Below, in pieces: positions 34,843 to 44,162 of a stretch of 64,000 nt of DNA (its first letter is position 1; every line of letters begins with the position of its first letter). The stretch spans positions 124,001 to 188,000 of the forward strand of contig FMVL01000003.1 of NCBI GenBank assembly GCA_900102235.1, given 5' to 3'. Source of the stretch: Lachnospiraceae bacterium XBB2008 (GTDB taxonomy: Bacteria; Bacillota; Clostridia; Lachnospirales; Lachnospiraceae). Position numbers and translations under genes: made by a program. Below the pieces are notes generated by a model, which made no database searches, was not told the DNA's origin, and saw nothing but the letters and a program-made list of their open reading frames with translations.

Positions 34843-35478
34843 TTAAGACTGCTTCTTCTTATATCCGCAGTCGCAATAAGGACCGCCGGATGCCAGTGTA
34901 TATTCTCTGACAAAATCGGAAGCGCCACCCAGTTCACTCATAGTATAGTCCAGATGACACATCGCAGGAACAAGATCATAAAACCCGTATTCTTTCATGA
35001 GCACGCATATTCCGCATTTATAGAACCTCGCCTCATACCCGCTTCCGTCATCATACGGAATATAATCCATGTTCCACGAGTAAGGATTCCGGTCAGCGGC
35101 TTTTAAGACAGCGGTCTTTTTCATACCTTCGATATCGCTGTCGGTGAACTTCTTCTTACCGCCCATACGACAGAATTTCTTTGTGGCCGGATTTGTCATT
35201 GCATGCTCATAATACCGGGTCGCTTCTTCTACCGATGGTCTTTTGTTCATGCTTAGAAGAAAAGCTGTCAAGACCGCGCAGTTTACGATGTTCGTCTTGA
35301 ATCTGTCTTCCGCCTCAAACTCGGGAAGTTTTGCTATGATCTCCCTGTATTTTGGTTTTGCGACCTTCGTTATCCTCTTTGCATCTGAAAGGCTGTATCC
35401 CAGATCACCTGTAAGTGCCTTTCTAAATGAATTCTTAAACAGGATCCACATCCCTGCCGGCATTCCACTGTACTTCAT
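34843..35478 (-). CDS. L-2-amino-thiazoline-4-carboxylate hydrolase-like protein (copy 2)
   Basis: A 211-residue ATC-hydrolase-like protein. It shares with copies 1 and 3 a helical N-terminal half, a middle strand pair ending in a Cys-rich step (RFYKCGICVLMKEYG), DLVPAMCHLDYT, and a C-terminal cysteine motif (LASGGPYCDCGYKKK). The family is thought to use cysteine and acidic residues to open thiazoline rings, but few members have been tested. ATGA-type overlap with the following membrane-protein gene implies coupled translation. Divergent from the other copies, so the three probably have different substrates. Confidence 0.72.
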   Translation of the reverse strand: MKYSGMPAGMWILFKNSFRKALTGDLGYSLSDAKRITKVAKPKYREIIAKLPEFEAEDRFKTNIVNCAVLTAFLLSMNKRPSVEEATRYYEHAMTNPATKKFCRMGGKKKFTDSDIEGMKKTAVLKAADRNPYSWNMDYIPYDDGSGYEARFYKCGICVLMKEYGFYDLVPAMCHLDYTMSELGGASDFVREYTLASGGPYCDCGYKKKQS

Positions 35479-36191
35479 CTCTGTCTCCCTCTTATTGCCT
35501 TCGGCATGTTTATGAGCAGTCCGGTAAATGTCACAAGGCTACCGAAGCTGAGCCATCCTGTTGACAGCGCATAAGCCCAAGGGCGGTTACCTGCAATTCT
35601 CATGGCGATAATATTGATCAGGCCGGTCAGCATCGTAAAAACCCAGCACCACCCGGGATACGGAGTCTGTCCTTTGGCAAATGCCACAATCTGAACGATA
35701 TTCATTATGAGGAAAAACACACAAAATATGGCTGTCACCGGAAACAGGAAGTATTTTGCAAAGCTCATCGTCCCTTCCGTCGCCAGGCCCGGGTCAATTC
35801 TGTATAGCGCGTTATGATGGTATATGGTCGCACAACACATGACATGGCAGAACGATCCAAGTGCAAGCATTCCTATAAGTCCCGCTCTGTATGCATGCGC
35901 ATATCTTTCAGATCTCGAAGCTATGATCCTGTATACACCGAAAAAGCAAAGCGTCTCAACAGTGATCCCGATCATTCCAAGAACCCCCGACCAGAATATC
36001 CTTGCATCGGACACTTTTAAATATCGGGAAAAATACTGCTCCATTCCGGCTAAAGACATGTCTGCTGTTCCCCATCCCAGAATCATATCCCCTCCGATCA
36101 GCGCCAAAAGAGATGCTAAAATGCCGATTTTGAATAAGTGAGCGATCCTAGCCCAATCAGGATCCGTATTTTTGCCATATACTTCTTTCAT
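35475..36191 (-). CDS. six-to-seven-helix membrane protein (DUF6796-like), copy 1
   Basis: About 238 residues with several hydrophobic helices. The first helix carries ALIGGDMILGWG, matched by LLLCGVGDWLIGYEP in the neighbouring protein, so the two are paralogues. A conserved CHVMCC stretch lies in the middle. It resembles proteins annotated DUF6796 (from memory, not certain). I recognise no catalytic motif; a channel, carrier or membrane enzyme are all possible. The ATG at 36191 is chosen for its GGGAG site; it overlaps the preceding gene by 35 bases. Confidence 0.8.
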   Translation of the reverse strand: MKEVYGKNTDPDWARIAHLFKIGILASLLALIGGDMILGWGTADMSLAGMEQYFSRYLKVSDARIFWSGVLGMIGITVETLCFFGVYRIIASRSERYAHAYRAGLIGMLALGSFCHVMCCATIYHHNALYRIDPGLATEGTMSFAKYFLFPVTAIFCVFFLIMNIVQIVAFAKGQTPYPGWCWVFTMLTGLINIIAMRIAGNRPWAYALSTGWLSFGSLVTFTGLLINMPKAIRGRQR

Positions 36192-36906
36192 CTCTTCTCC
36201 CTGCGTTTCCTTTACCGGAAACCGCAAAACAGAATGCCAGACACATAAACGCCCAGCCCCATGATTCTCCGCATGCGACCAGGAAAGCGAATTTGCTTCC
36301 GAGAGCGATCAGCACCGCTTCGATGATCTTGGATAATATGCTCATTGCCATCGGACTGCAGACGACCGCGATCATCGGAAGATCCAGCTTACGTTTGATA
36401 ACAAAGTAGGTAAATGCGATCGTTGCGGGGATATCGCAGATAAAGCACCAGATCAGGAACGGAAGCATGGAAGCCGCAACAGGCAACAGGAAGATGTCGT
36501 TTGCGGAATAAATATCCAGCCCTGCTCTTAATGCGGCCTGTATCAGAAGAAGCACCACGCAGCACACCGCATGAAACGATACAAACATGAGCGGTGCGGA
36601 TCTTAAGGCGAACCGCATCGTCTTAAACATCCCGGAATCTTCGGGAATCCCTTTTTGTCTGAGAACGTTTATCATTTCAGGTGCATACAGCATGCAGCCG
36701 AATCCCGAGAGGATCCCGAACATCATGGATACTATATAAAACCACGTCGGTACCTGCGCTATTGTCGTTCTTGTTATTCCGTAGATCAGTTCCTGACCGC
36801 CGGCCGGTTCATATCCGATCAGCCAGTCGCCCACGCCGCATAACAAAAGCGCAACAAAGCCAAAAATAAATATCTTTTTACTCCTGCTGTTCCCGTTCTT
36901 TTTCAT
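36157..36906 (-). CDS. six-to-seven-helix membrane protein (DUF6796-like), copy 2
   Basis: About 249 residues, polytopic, paralogous to the next gene: helix 1 has GVGDWLIGYEP and a later helix has FHAVCCVVLLL, like CHVMCCATIYH in copy 1. Opens with a basic segment (KKNGNSRSKK) that should stay inside. ATG at 36906 is six bases after GGAGG. The two copies overlap by 35 bases and might form a heterodimer. Function unknown. Confidence 0.8.
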   Translation of the reverse strand: MKKNGNSRSKKIFIFGFVALLLCGVGDWLIGYEPAGGQELIYGITRTTIAQVPTWFYIVSMMFGILSGFGCMLYAPEMINVLRQKGIPEDSGMFKTMRFALRSAPLMFVSFHAVCCVVLLLIQAALRAGLDIYSANDIFLLPVAASMLPFLIWCFICDIPATIAFTYFVIKRKLDLPMIAVVCSPMAMSILSKIIEAVLIALGSKFAFLVACGESWGWAFMCLAFCFAVSGKGNAGRRDERSIWQKYGS

Positions 36907-36926
36907 CATGCTCCTCCGTCCGGGCT

Positions 36927-37562
36927 TTACACACTTTTGCTGCGTTCCCAGCCATCTCCGGCATCCGTATCATGCCTTATAAAATCAAAATCGCAGCAGT
37001 CTCCGCCCTGACACAAAGTCCTTGTACGTTTAAAATCCGTGTAAGGCAGATTCCCGAAATTGATAACATCGGAATGACAGAACATCGCTCCGAGCTTCAT
37101 CAGGTTCTGTTCCTCGAAAACGTGACGATAGACACATTCCACGCATTCAAAATGAAATCTGTCCTTGGGATCCTCATCAAAATGCCACTGATATCGCCAG
37201 CCTGTTCCCGTCCCGTTCTTAAAACCTATCGGAAGTATCTTTTTCATCATCGATAAAAAGAAAGGAAGCTTAGCCATCTTCCGGTAGCTGTCCGGAGTCA
37301 GTGCTTTCCACATTTCCTCGGAAGTTATCCTATAGGCTTCTTCCTCGCTCTTGCCGTGTTTCTGCAGAGCCTGATAGAGAGCGATCGATGTGAATATCTG
37401 GGCCATATGCTTATAGTTACCTTGATCGCAATACGCTTTTTCTTCCCCGATCAGTTCCATCATCCTGTCGTAGATATCCTGTTTTATCTCTTCCGACAAA
37501 CCCGGTATGTAATTCCGGTATCTGCTGATGGCGACCATCTTCTCAGGTATATACTTTTTCAT
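36927..37562 (-). CDS. L-2-amino-thiazoline-4-carboxylate hydrolase-like protein (copy 3)
   Basis: A 211-residue ATC-hydrolase-like protein. Its family-like features are the region FHFECVECVYRHVFEEQNL, the motif LGAMFCHSDVINFG, and the C-terminal RTRTLCQGGDCCDFDF, the best example here of the GG-x-C-CDF ending of the family. Three such paralogues in one operon is unusual. Four bases separate it from the upstream alpha/beta hydrolase gene. Substrate unknown. Confidence 0.78.
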   Translation of the reverse strand: MKKYIPEKMVAISRYRNYIPGLSEEIKQDIYDRMMELIGEEKAYCDQGNYKHMAQIFTSIALYQALQKHGKSEEEAYRITSEEMWKALTPDSYRKMAKLPFFLSMMKKILPIGFKNGTGTGWRYQWHFDEDPKDRFHFECVECVYRHVFEEQNLMKLGAMFCHSDVINFGNLPYTDFKRTRTLCQGGDCCDFDFIRHDTDAGDGWERSKSV

Positions 37563-37566
37563 GGTT

Positions 37567-38481
37567 TCATCTACCCTGTTTTCTCACAAGTTCCACCATC
37601 ATCTCCCAGCCCTCCTTCGCTTCCTTTACGATTGGGAAAGCCGGATAGCAGTGGAACATTCCTTCTCCTACGATCATGTCATAATCCACGCCGTACTTTT
37701 TCATTGCTTTTTCAAAAGACGGGGCACATGCGTATAGAGTCTCATCCGACCCGTATACGAATGTCACGTGCGGACAGCCTGTGAAGTCGCCCTTTTGCAG
37801 CCATATCATATACTCCGGAACACTCATGTCCCCGTGTCGCATGATATCAACGGCCGTTTTCATATATTCGGCAGGGATCGCCACATCTACTTTATCAAGT
37901 TCAAGCATCCTCTGCCATTCTTCATCCGTTTCAACGCAGGTTCCGGGAGAGATTGCAAGGATATATCCCGGTATGGGAATGTCTTTATGTCCGTCATTGA
38001 TGTACGGTATCATGCCCAATGCCAGATTGCCGCCGGATGAAGTTCCGAGAACGGATATATTCTCCGCTTCGTAATCTTTGAGCATCTCCTTATATGTCTC
38101 ATGTATCATCTCATATGCCACTGTCAGCGGATGATCCGTGCACAGCGGATAATACGGAACATATACATCAACGCCAGTTTCTTTGGCAAACCGCAGAGCT
38201 TTTTTGATCGAATCCGGTCTTGGCGCCGATACCATTCCTCCGCCGATGATGAACAGATTGGCACGGGATGTCTTTTGTCTGTGGATCATCCTGATCACAA
38301 CATGCCCCATAACCCGGATCTGTGTGATCTCAAATTCCGGATCGGAAAGCGGCGGGATCTTATTCTTTGCATTTTCCTTCTTTTTCTGAGCAACTATTTC
38401 CGCGGCACTTTTGCCGCTCCACGCATTTTTAAGTCCTATAAGTTTTACGATCCGCTTAAGGATCTCATATTTAACACTCAT
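37567..38481 (-). CDS. alpha/beta hydrolase (acetyl-esterase / HSL-like)
   Basis: About 304 residues of the hormone-sensitive-lipase-like esterase group. The oxyanion-hole motif HGGG is replaced by FIIGGGMVSA, the nucleophile elbow is VLGTSSGGNLAL, and TFVYGSDETLYACA and GEGMFHCYPAFP supply the acid and histidine. It likely cleaves an ester of a small substrate in the cytoplasm. The ATG at 38481 matches an AAGGA site; an upstream ATG would overlap the previous gene. Second of three intact hydrolases in the operon. Confidence 0.85.
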   Translation of the reverse strand: MSVKYEILKRIVKLIGLKNAWSGKSAAEIVAQKKKENAKNKIPPLSDPEFEITQIRVMGHVVIRMIHRQKTSRANLFIIGGGMVSAPRPDSIKKALRFAKETGVDVYVPYYPLCTDHPLTVAYEMIHETYKEMLKDYEAENISVLGTSSGGNLALGMIPYINDGHKDIPIPGYILAISPGTCVETDEEWQRMLELDKVDVAIPAEYMKTAVDIMRHGDMSVPEYMIWLQKGDFTGCPHVTFVYGSDETLYACAPSFEKAMKKYGVDYDMIVGEGMFHCYPAFPIVKEAKEGWEMMVELVRKQGR

Positions 38482-38486
38482 CTTCC

Positions 38487-39245
38487 TTATCCCCTGCAAA
38501 CGCTTTCGATCCCCCTGACGAACTTCTCCGGGTTAAACGGAGCCAGGCCGCCATGGCCTACGTTTTCTATCTTTCTGAATACCGTATGCGGGAAAATCTT
38601 CCTGATATACGCGACATCCCAACGTCTGTCATGTACTTCCTTCTCTGCGACCCAGTATTCAATGTTCAAACAATCTGTATGGACATCCGCAGGCATAGAG
38701 TAATTGTTGCATGAGTCGAAGGTATTCCATATGGTCCGGGCACTTATCATATCAAGCACCTTTGCCGCATACTTCACGTCCTCCTCCGACAGTTCATCGG
38801 TCGAAAACGCCTTTTCGAGCAGCTTCGCACCTCCGATCTTGCCTGCGCTTATCATCAGAAAATCCCTGACAGCTATAAGCCGTGTGATGAACCTCGGCAG
38901 CTGATAGGGTGTGATGCCTCCATCTATTACCGCATTTCTGATATGAAGTCTGTTGTCGGCCAGTATCCTGGTCACTATACTGCCTCCCATTGAGCAGCCG
39001 TATATGCAGGTTAAGTCTGTCAGTCCCTTTTCAATAAGCAGGTCTTCCAGATCTTCTGCGATCTCTTCCACGCTCGTAAAGTCGCTTTTTACATCGGGGT
39101 CATATCCGGGGATAGCCGGGATGATCAGATGATACTTTTCCTCCATCAGCGGGATCACATACTCGAAGTAATCCCACATCACTACTGAGGGATGTATCAG
39201 TAAAATAACCCTTTTATTCTCTTTTCCGAATTCATGTAAAGTCAT
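38487..39245 (-). CDS. alpha/beta hydrolase
   Basis: About 252 residues. It has the strand HPSVVMWDYFEYVIPLM, nucleophile elbow CIYGCSMGGSIV, and a C-terminal histidine in IENVGHGGLAPFNPE, the layout of the MhpC/YheT-like group. The truncated gene at 28011-28178 is the N-terminus of a relative. The ATG at 39245 follows GGTGA; a GTG at 39254 is an alternative. Substrate unknown. Confidence 0.85.
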   Translation of the reverse strand: MTLHEFGKENKRVILLIHPSVVMWDYFEYVIPLMEEKYHLIIPAIPGYDPDVKSDFTSVEEIAEDLEDLLIEKGLTDLTCIYGCSMGGSIVTRILADNRLHIRNAVIDGGITPYQLPRFITRLIAVRDFLMISAGKIGGAKLLEKAFSTDELSEEDVKYAAKVLDMISARTIWNTFDSCNNYSMPADVHTDCLNIEYWVAEKEVHDRRWDVAYIRKIFPHTVFRKIENVGHGGLAPFNPEKFVRGIESVCRG

Positions 39246-39258
39246 ATCGGTCACCGTG

Positions 39259-40044
39259 TCATTTTTTTCCTACCAGCAGTGAGGATCCGGAAAGTCCCAT
39301 CCAGCCGGCCTCGAATTCGTTCATGAACTTACCTTTTGTCGTATCTATCAGCTGAACTTCTTCATATCCCATGGCTTTCAGTTTCCGGACAAAATCCTGC
39401 ATGTCTCCGTATTTCATTTTCGACATGATATCGTGAATTGCAAAACATCCGCCTTTCTTCAGGGTACGCAGTGTCTCGAGAAGGATTGCCTGCCTGTCAC
39501 GGCTCGGGATATTATGATATACATAGTTGCTGGTCACGGCATCGAATGACTCATCCTCAAAGGGAAGTTTTACCGCGTCACCCTGCATAAATGCCGTGTT
39601 GCTTACGCCCTCGGCCTTTGAATTGTTCTCGCAAAGCGCTTTGTTGAATGAAGCATATTCCTTGCCCCACCTGTCTATTCCGGTGAACGACGCATTGGGA
39701 TTCCTTTTGGCGCAGGCTATGGTAAGCGCACCGCTTCCGCAGCCCACATCAAGTCCTTTTCCGCCGTCAGGTACATTTACGTAGGCCGCAACCCCGTCTA
39801 TTATCTGCTTTGACAACTTCCTTTTTCTGTTATAGGAAAAAGCTCTGTACATCAGATACATCCACACAGTCACGACCAGAAAGAAGACTGTCGCGATCAG
39901 AAGTACTGTTACAAGGACCTTCTTTACGTTTGCGGGTATCGGTACTGCCGCAAATATAACAGTGAGGATCAGGAATACGGCTGCCCCGCATGCAAATCCC
40001 GCTACCATCCCTTTGGGCATCCAGTTCTTATAATCAGCTTTCAT
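39259..40044 (-). CDS. class I SAM methyltransferase with N-terminal membrane helices
   Basis: A 261-residue protein. Two hydrophobic helices (about 10-36 and 42-66) anchor it in the membrane, and the rest is a UbiE-like methyltransferase with motif I GLDVGCGSGALTIAC, IDRWGKEY and FEDESFDAVTSNYVYHNIPS. The anchoring suggests a lipid-like or membrane-bound substrate, or coupling to the nearby exporters. The C-terminus (AGWMGLSGSSLLVGKK) is family-like. Substrate unknown. Confidence 0.85.
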   Translation of the reverse strand: MKADYKNWMPKGMVAGFACGAAVFLILTVIFAAVPIPANVKKVLVTVLLIATVFFLVVTVWMYLMYRAFSYNRKRKLSKQIIDGVAAYVNVPDGGKGLDVGCGSGALTIACAKRNPNASFTGIDRWGKEYASFNKALCENNSKAEGVSNTAFMQGDAVKLPFEDESFDAVTSNYVYHNIPSRDRQAILLETLRTLKKGGCFAIHDIMSKMKYGDMQDFVRKLKAMGYEEVQLIDTTKGKFMNEFEAGWMGLSGSSLLVGKK

Positions 40045-40071
40045 ATATTTTTGCCTTCCTTTCTCCGGGGA

Positions 40072-40695
40072 TCATTTTTTCGCCAATACCGTTATCCAGG
40101 GTTTACTCTTATGATGATCTGACTTCACCTTCGAAAACCCGGCCTGCTTAAGTGCGGATTCGATCTCTTCCACGGTATGGCACTTCATTCCCTCGATGAT
40201 GTTCTCGAACTTAAGTCCGGTCTTATCGGTGCCGTCGGATTCGTTAACGATCAGAAATACTCCGCCGGGCTTTAAGACTTTAGCCACCTGGCCGAAACAT
40301 TTCTCCAGCCCCGGCCAGAAATAAATGGTCTCGAATGCCGTCGCGAGATCATATTTTCCTTCGGGAAGAGTAAGCGCAGATACATCTCCCTGCTGCACTG
40401 TGCATCGTCCTTCTCTGATCGCCTCTGCATTTACGTCTGCTGCTATCCTGACGGACACATCGGAATAGTCGATCGCGGTAACTTTTGAAGAAGGGTATTT
40501 CTCCATAAGGGCAGACGCATTACGACCTCCTCCACATCCAAGCTCTACTATCTCCTGCGGCGCGATCGTTTTGAGATGAGACATACCCCAGTCTGCCAGT
40601 TTGGCATGTCCGCCGTTCATTCCGTTTACCATCATCTTTCCGAGGAAGCCTTCCGGTTTCCTGGTCTGACTCACATAGTTCTTAAACAGCCCCAT
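40072..40695 (-). CDS. class I SAM methyltransferase
   Basis: A 207-residue soluble methyltransferase. Motif I is IVELGCGGGRNASALM, motif II VTAIDYSD, and the product-release region is KYDLATAFETIYFWPGLE. No clear substrate-binding features. It follows the exporter permease after 54 bases, with no promoter evident, and is followed by the membrane-anchored methyltransferase. A similar protein set (exporter, methyltransferases, hydrolases) suggests tailoring of a small molecule. Confidence 0.88.
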   Translation of the reverse strand: MGLFKNYVSQTRKPEGFLGKMMVNGMNGGHAKLADWGMSHLKTIAPQEIVELGCGGGRNASALMEKYPSSKVTAIDYSDVSVRIAADVNAEAIREGRCTVQQGDVSALTLPEGKYDLATAFETIYFWPGLEKCFGQVAKVLKPGGVFLIVNESDGTDKTGLKFENIIEGMKCHTVEEIESALKQAGFSKVKSDHHKSKPWITVLAKK

Positions 40696-40749
40696 AGTTT
40701 ATTTCCTCCCATTCTTCATATGTATTCGCCCCAACCTGTAAAGCGGTAT

Positions 40750-43443
40750 TCACTCCATGTTCTTAAGCGCCTCGTTCAGAGGTATCCTTCTGATACGTAT
40801 GTAATCAACGACCGACACCGCAAGATATCCGAACAGCAGGTATACGACAGACAGGATCATCGATGCCGGCGTCATGTAGTATGCAAAATATCCGTCCATC
40901 TGGAGCATGAACACCTTAAACACCTCTATCATGAGAAAATATCCGGCCGCAAACCCCGCAACCGCACATGCCACGACCACAGCTGCGGTAGGTATGATAT
41001 AAAGAGACCCTATCTCCGTGTTCTTGAATCCGAGGATCTTGACCATGGATATCGAGCGTTCGTTCCGTTCGATTATGATCTTTGCCAGGAGATATATCAT
41101 CGCTGCCGCGAGAACGATCAGCACATATTTAAAAGCATTGACGATCCCGCCCAGAGAATGGTCGAGCTGGGAAGCGACCTTGGAAATATCTTCGGCAGTG
41201 ATCACCGTGGCAATATCCTGTTCGTCTATATCGGTTATCTCGTTTCGTGAGAAATATCCGGTGAATTCGCCCGGCTTTTGGTCAAACACCTCGAAAAATG
41301 CGTCCTGATCCATGAATGCCGCTATACCGCCCTCATAATCGATCGTGCCGTATACCGTGAATTCATACGTCTTATTCTCATATTCCTCATGGAGAGCGAT
41401 CGTATCACCTGCGGTCAGTCCGAATTTCTGCATGAATGCGGATGACAGATATACATTGTTTTCCGGCAGTCCGGCGGGCATGCTCACATACGAGCTGTCA
41501 GGGGAGATACCGTATACGGTCACGCTTTCATCGCCGCCGCTTCCCATGCCGGAGCGGAACCCTCCGGTCTCCTTGGGATACATCAGTGTCTTCGCGCTGA
41601 AACGCTCGGCACTGTCCTCGGATGTTTCGATCACATTACCGTCAGAATCCTTATACCCCATCAGCATGTACTGATAATCGGCGAATACCATCTCAGGCGC
41701 TCTGCTCCCGTAGTGATCGAGAGAGTCCGGCAATCCGAACGCAAAGCACATCATCAGTTCTATGAATATCACTCCGAAGATCAGCACGACATAGTTCGGC
41801 ATATTCTGGAACATGATCCTTAACCGGAATCTCCTGAGGAACGACCAGGCCGGTAACCTTCTGGCCTTGGAATGTCTGGTTTTCGTCAGGTCATGCCTGA
41901 GAAACTGAAGCGGAGATAACTGCAGTTTCTTCACAATGACTATGAGATTGATGAAAAACATCAGGACAAGAGGGATGAGAGTCGTCTTCACAAGCGCGGT
42001 CGGACTCCATACCAGATGACAGGACGGAAGACTGTAGCTTTCATAGTAAAGCGACACAGCCATGCCCCGAAAAGCGGTATATCCGAGCACATTTCCGATC
42101 ACGGCGCCGATCAGTGTAACGACGACAGGCAGGGACATATAATGAACTGCGAGTTCTTTTTTGCTGTATCCCGAAGCCCGAAGAGTTCCTATCACCGGGG
42201 CTTCCTTATCGATGGTATTGCTGATGGTGATCGCGAATATAAACGCGATCACGGCGATAAGGATGTAGCAGAGGATGCTCGTAGCGCTTGAATCTCCCTC
42301 GATGTCCGCAGGTGCAAAATTGCTGGCCTGTCTTAAATATTCCGGGAGATAACTTTTGATCTCATTATCATGGACGAGAGTCTGAGTGATCAGAGCCTTG
42401 AGGAAACTCTCCGATGTGTCGGCCTGTTCTATCTTATCCGCGGGTTCGGTCTCATACACATATGCGTAGTTATAGTGGATCCTGGCCCGCAGGGAATCAA
42501 ATGCCTCAGGAGTCACCATGCCGACGTCGAATCCGAACGCATCAAACATAAGATCCGTATTGGATTCGTGGAGTGTCAGGTAATGGACATAAGACAAAAG
42601 TCCGACAACGGTAAATTCCTTTCCACCGACCGTGATCGTGTCTCCAATATGGACGCCCATGTTATCGGCATGCATCCTGTCGATGGCGATCTCCGATCCC
42701 GTCCCGGGGGCACGTCCTTCGTTAAAAGAGGCCTGATCTATCGGCGTATCACTTCTGAATACCCTTATCGTCGCATCCTGCGTTCCGTCATTGTCGGCAT
42801 CCTCGGATTCATCTCTGTAAAAATCTTCATAAATGCTTACCCGGACGGCCGAAAATCCCTCATCATCAAGACCGTATTCTTCAGAGATCTCGTCCCACTC
42901 GTCATCAACCGCTTCCCTTACGGCATCATGTGCTTCTTCATATGCCTCATCAGAAGCTTCGGTAAACTCATCGGATTCTCTTGCCTCTTTTATCGCATTC
43001 TCATAGTTTTCATCTACGGCATCATCTATCTGAGCAAGGATCATATCCTCATCGGTGATGCCGTATGCTTCACACTGTGCGCGGACAGCTTCTTCGATCG
43101 AATTTCTCACCTGTTCATCGAGTTCTTTTTCGATCGCTTCCGAAACTTCGGCATCTGCCTCCTCCATGCCCTTGTCCAGATAATATTGCCTCACATCCGC
43201 CATCCTGCCTGTACTTATATCTGCAAGAAGTTCGGGAGAGGCCTTTTTTGCCAGTTCAAAAGAACCGTCTTCGAGCTTAAGTTCCTCTTTTCCCTGATCG
43301 ATCGAAGCCAGCATGCTGTCATGACCTACATACATGCCGGAAACGAGTCCTATCATCAGGACGAGAAAAACTATGATCACAAGATATTTATGCCAGTCGG
43401 AGATCAGTTCTCTGGGGATACGCCTTATAAGCGGATTTTTCAT
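40750..43443 (-). CDS. FtsX/MacB-like ABC transporter permease with acidic helical insert
   Basis: About 897 residues. The N-terminal membrane helix (about 20-42) is followed by an acidic, Glu/Asp/Ala-rich, probably coiled segment (about 55-205, e.g. KELDEQVRNSIEEAVRA), then a MacB-like outside domain, three helices, a second outside domain and three C-terminal helices. The ATG at 43443 has GGAGG six bases upstream. Partner ATPase is 43455-44162. The acidic insert differs from the DG-heptad stalk of the 1.65-kb permease and may contact a substrate or partner outside the cell. Confidence 0.9.
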   Translation of the reverse strand: MKNPLIRRIPRELISDWHKYLVIIVFLVLMIGLVSGMYVGHDSMLASIDQGKEELKLEDGSFELAKKASPELLADISTGRMADVRQYYLDKGMEEADAEVSEAIEKELDEQVRNSIEEAVRAQCEAYGITDEDMILAQIDDAVDENYENAIKEARESDEFTEASDEAYEEAHDAVREAVDDEWDEISEEYGLDDEGFSAVRVSIYEDFYRDESEDADNDGTQDATIRVFRSDTPIDQASFNEGRAPGTGSEIAIDRMHADNMGVHIGDTITVGGKEFTVVGLLSYVHYLTLHESNTDLMFDAFGFDVGMVTPEAFDSLRARIHYNYAYVYETEPADKIEQADTSESFLKALITQTLVHDNEIKSYLPEYLRQASNFAPADIEGDSSATSILCYILIAVIAFIFAITISNTIDKEAPVIGTLRASGYSKKELAVHYMSLPVVVTLIGAVIGNVLGYTAFRGMAVSLYYESYSLPSCHLVWSPTALVKTTLIPLVLMFFINLIVIVKKLQLSPLQFLRHDLTKTRHSKARRLPAWSFLRRFRLRIMFQNMPNYVVLIFGVIFIELMMCFAFGLPDSLDHYGSRAPEMVFADYQYMLMGYKDSDGNVIETSEDSAERFSAKTLMYPKETGGFRSGMGSGGDESVTVYGISPDSSYVSMPAGLPENNVYLSSAFMQKFGLTAGDTIALHEEYENKTYEFTVYGTIDYEGGIAAFMDQDAFFEVFDQKPGEFTGYFSRNEITDIDEQDIATVITAEDISKVASQLDHSLGGIVNAFKYVLIVLAAAMIYLLAKIIIERNERSISMVKILGFKNTEIGSLYIIPTAAVVVACAVAGFAAGYFLMIEVFKVFMLQMDGYFAYYMTPASMILSVVYLLFGYLAVSVVDYIRIRRIPLNEALKNME

Positions 43444-43454
43444 TCCATGCCTCC

Positions 43455-44162
43455 TTACCACTCGAGCTCGGAAGCAGGGGTTTTGGCTTCGTTGATGTCG
43501 TTATGACGGACAACTCCGTCCCTCAGCTTGATCACATGGTCTGCCATATATCTTATGGCTTCATTATGAGTGACCATGATGACCGTACTGCCGTACTTGC
43601 TGTTGCAATCCTCTATGAGTGCAAGGATCTCCTTGGATGTCTTATAGTCAAGTGCTCCGGTCGGCTCGTCGCACATCAGAATGTCCGGATTCTTCACCAC
43701 AGCCCTTCCTATGGATACTCTCTGCTGCTGGCCGCCCGACAGCTGGTTCGGATACTTGTATTTATGATCCTGAAGACCGAGAGTCGTGATCACCTCTTCA
43801 ACATCCAGCGGATCGTCGGAAAGGTAAGCGCCGACTTCGATATTCTCTTTGACATTCAGATTAGGGATGAGATTATACATCTGAAAGACGTAACCCAGAT
43901 GCTTTCTTCGATATAAAGTGAGCTGTTTTTCCGTCATGTCCTCGAGTTTGTCTCCGTTAATGCTCACAAATCCGGAATCGGGTGTATCTATGCCGCCTAT
44001 GATATTGAGCAAAGTGGACTTGCCCGAACCCGAAGGACCGAGAAGCACGCAGAACTCCCCTTTCCTCACCGTAAAATCCATGCCTCTGAGTACATCCTGT
44101 TTTGCTTCTCCGGAGCCAAAACTCTTTTTCAGGCCCCGGATCTCCAGAAAGCTCTCATCCAT
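43455..44162 (-). CDS. ABC transporter ATP-binding protein (MacB/LolD type)
   Basis: A 235-residue ATPase with Walker [15 protein letters not shown]-loop VFQMYN, signature [11 protein letters not shown], Walker [13 protein letters not shown] and H-loop THNE. Its ATG overlaps the end of the P-type ATPase gene by eight bases (ATGGATGA), so translation is coupled. It drives the permease at 40750. The close link to the P-type ATPase is notable: the exporter belongs to the same metal-controlled unit. Confidence 0.93.
   Translation of the reverse strand: MDESFLEIRGLKKSFGSGEAKQDVLRGMDFTVRKGEFCVLLGPSGSGKSTLLNIIGGIDTPDSGFVSINGDKLEDMTEKQLTLYRRKHLGYVFQMYNLIPNLNVKENIEVGAYLSDDPLDVEEVITTLGLQDHKYKYPNQLSGGQQQRVSIGRAVVKNPDILMCDEPTGALDYKTSKEILALIEDCNSKYGSTVIMVTHNEAIRYMADHVIKLRDGVVRHNDINEAKTPASELEW

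Noticed and set aside
42370-43506. Long open frame of 378 codons on the plus strand, opposite the 40.75-kb permease.
   Set aside because: Its product has no recognisable domain and mirrors the codon pattern of the permease and ATPase on the other strand; the minus-strand proteins have full family motifs.
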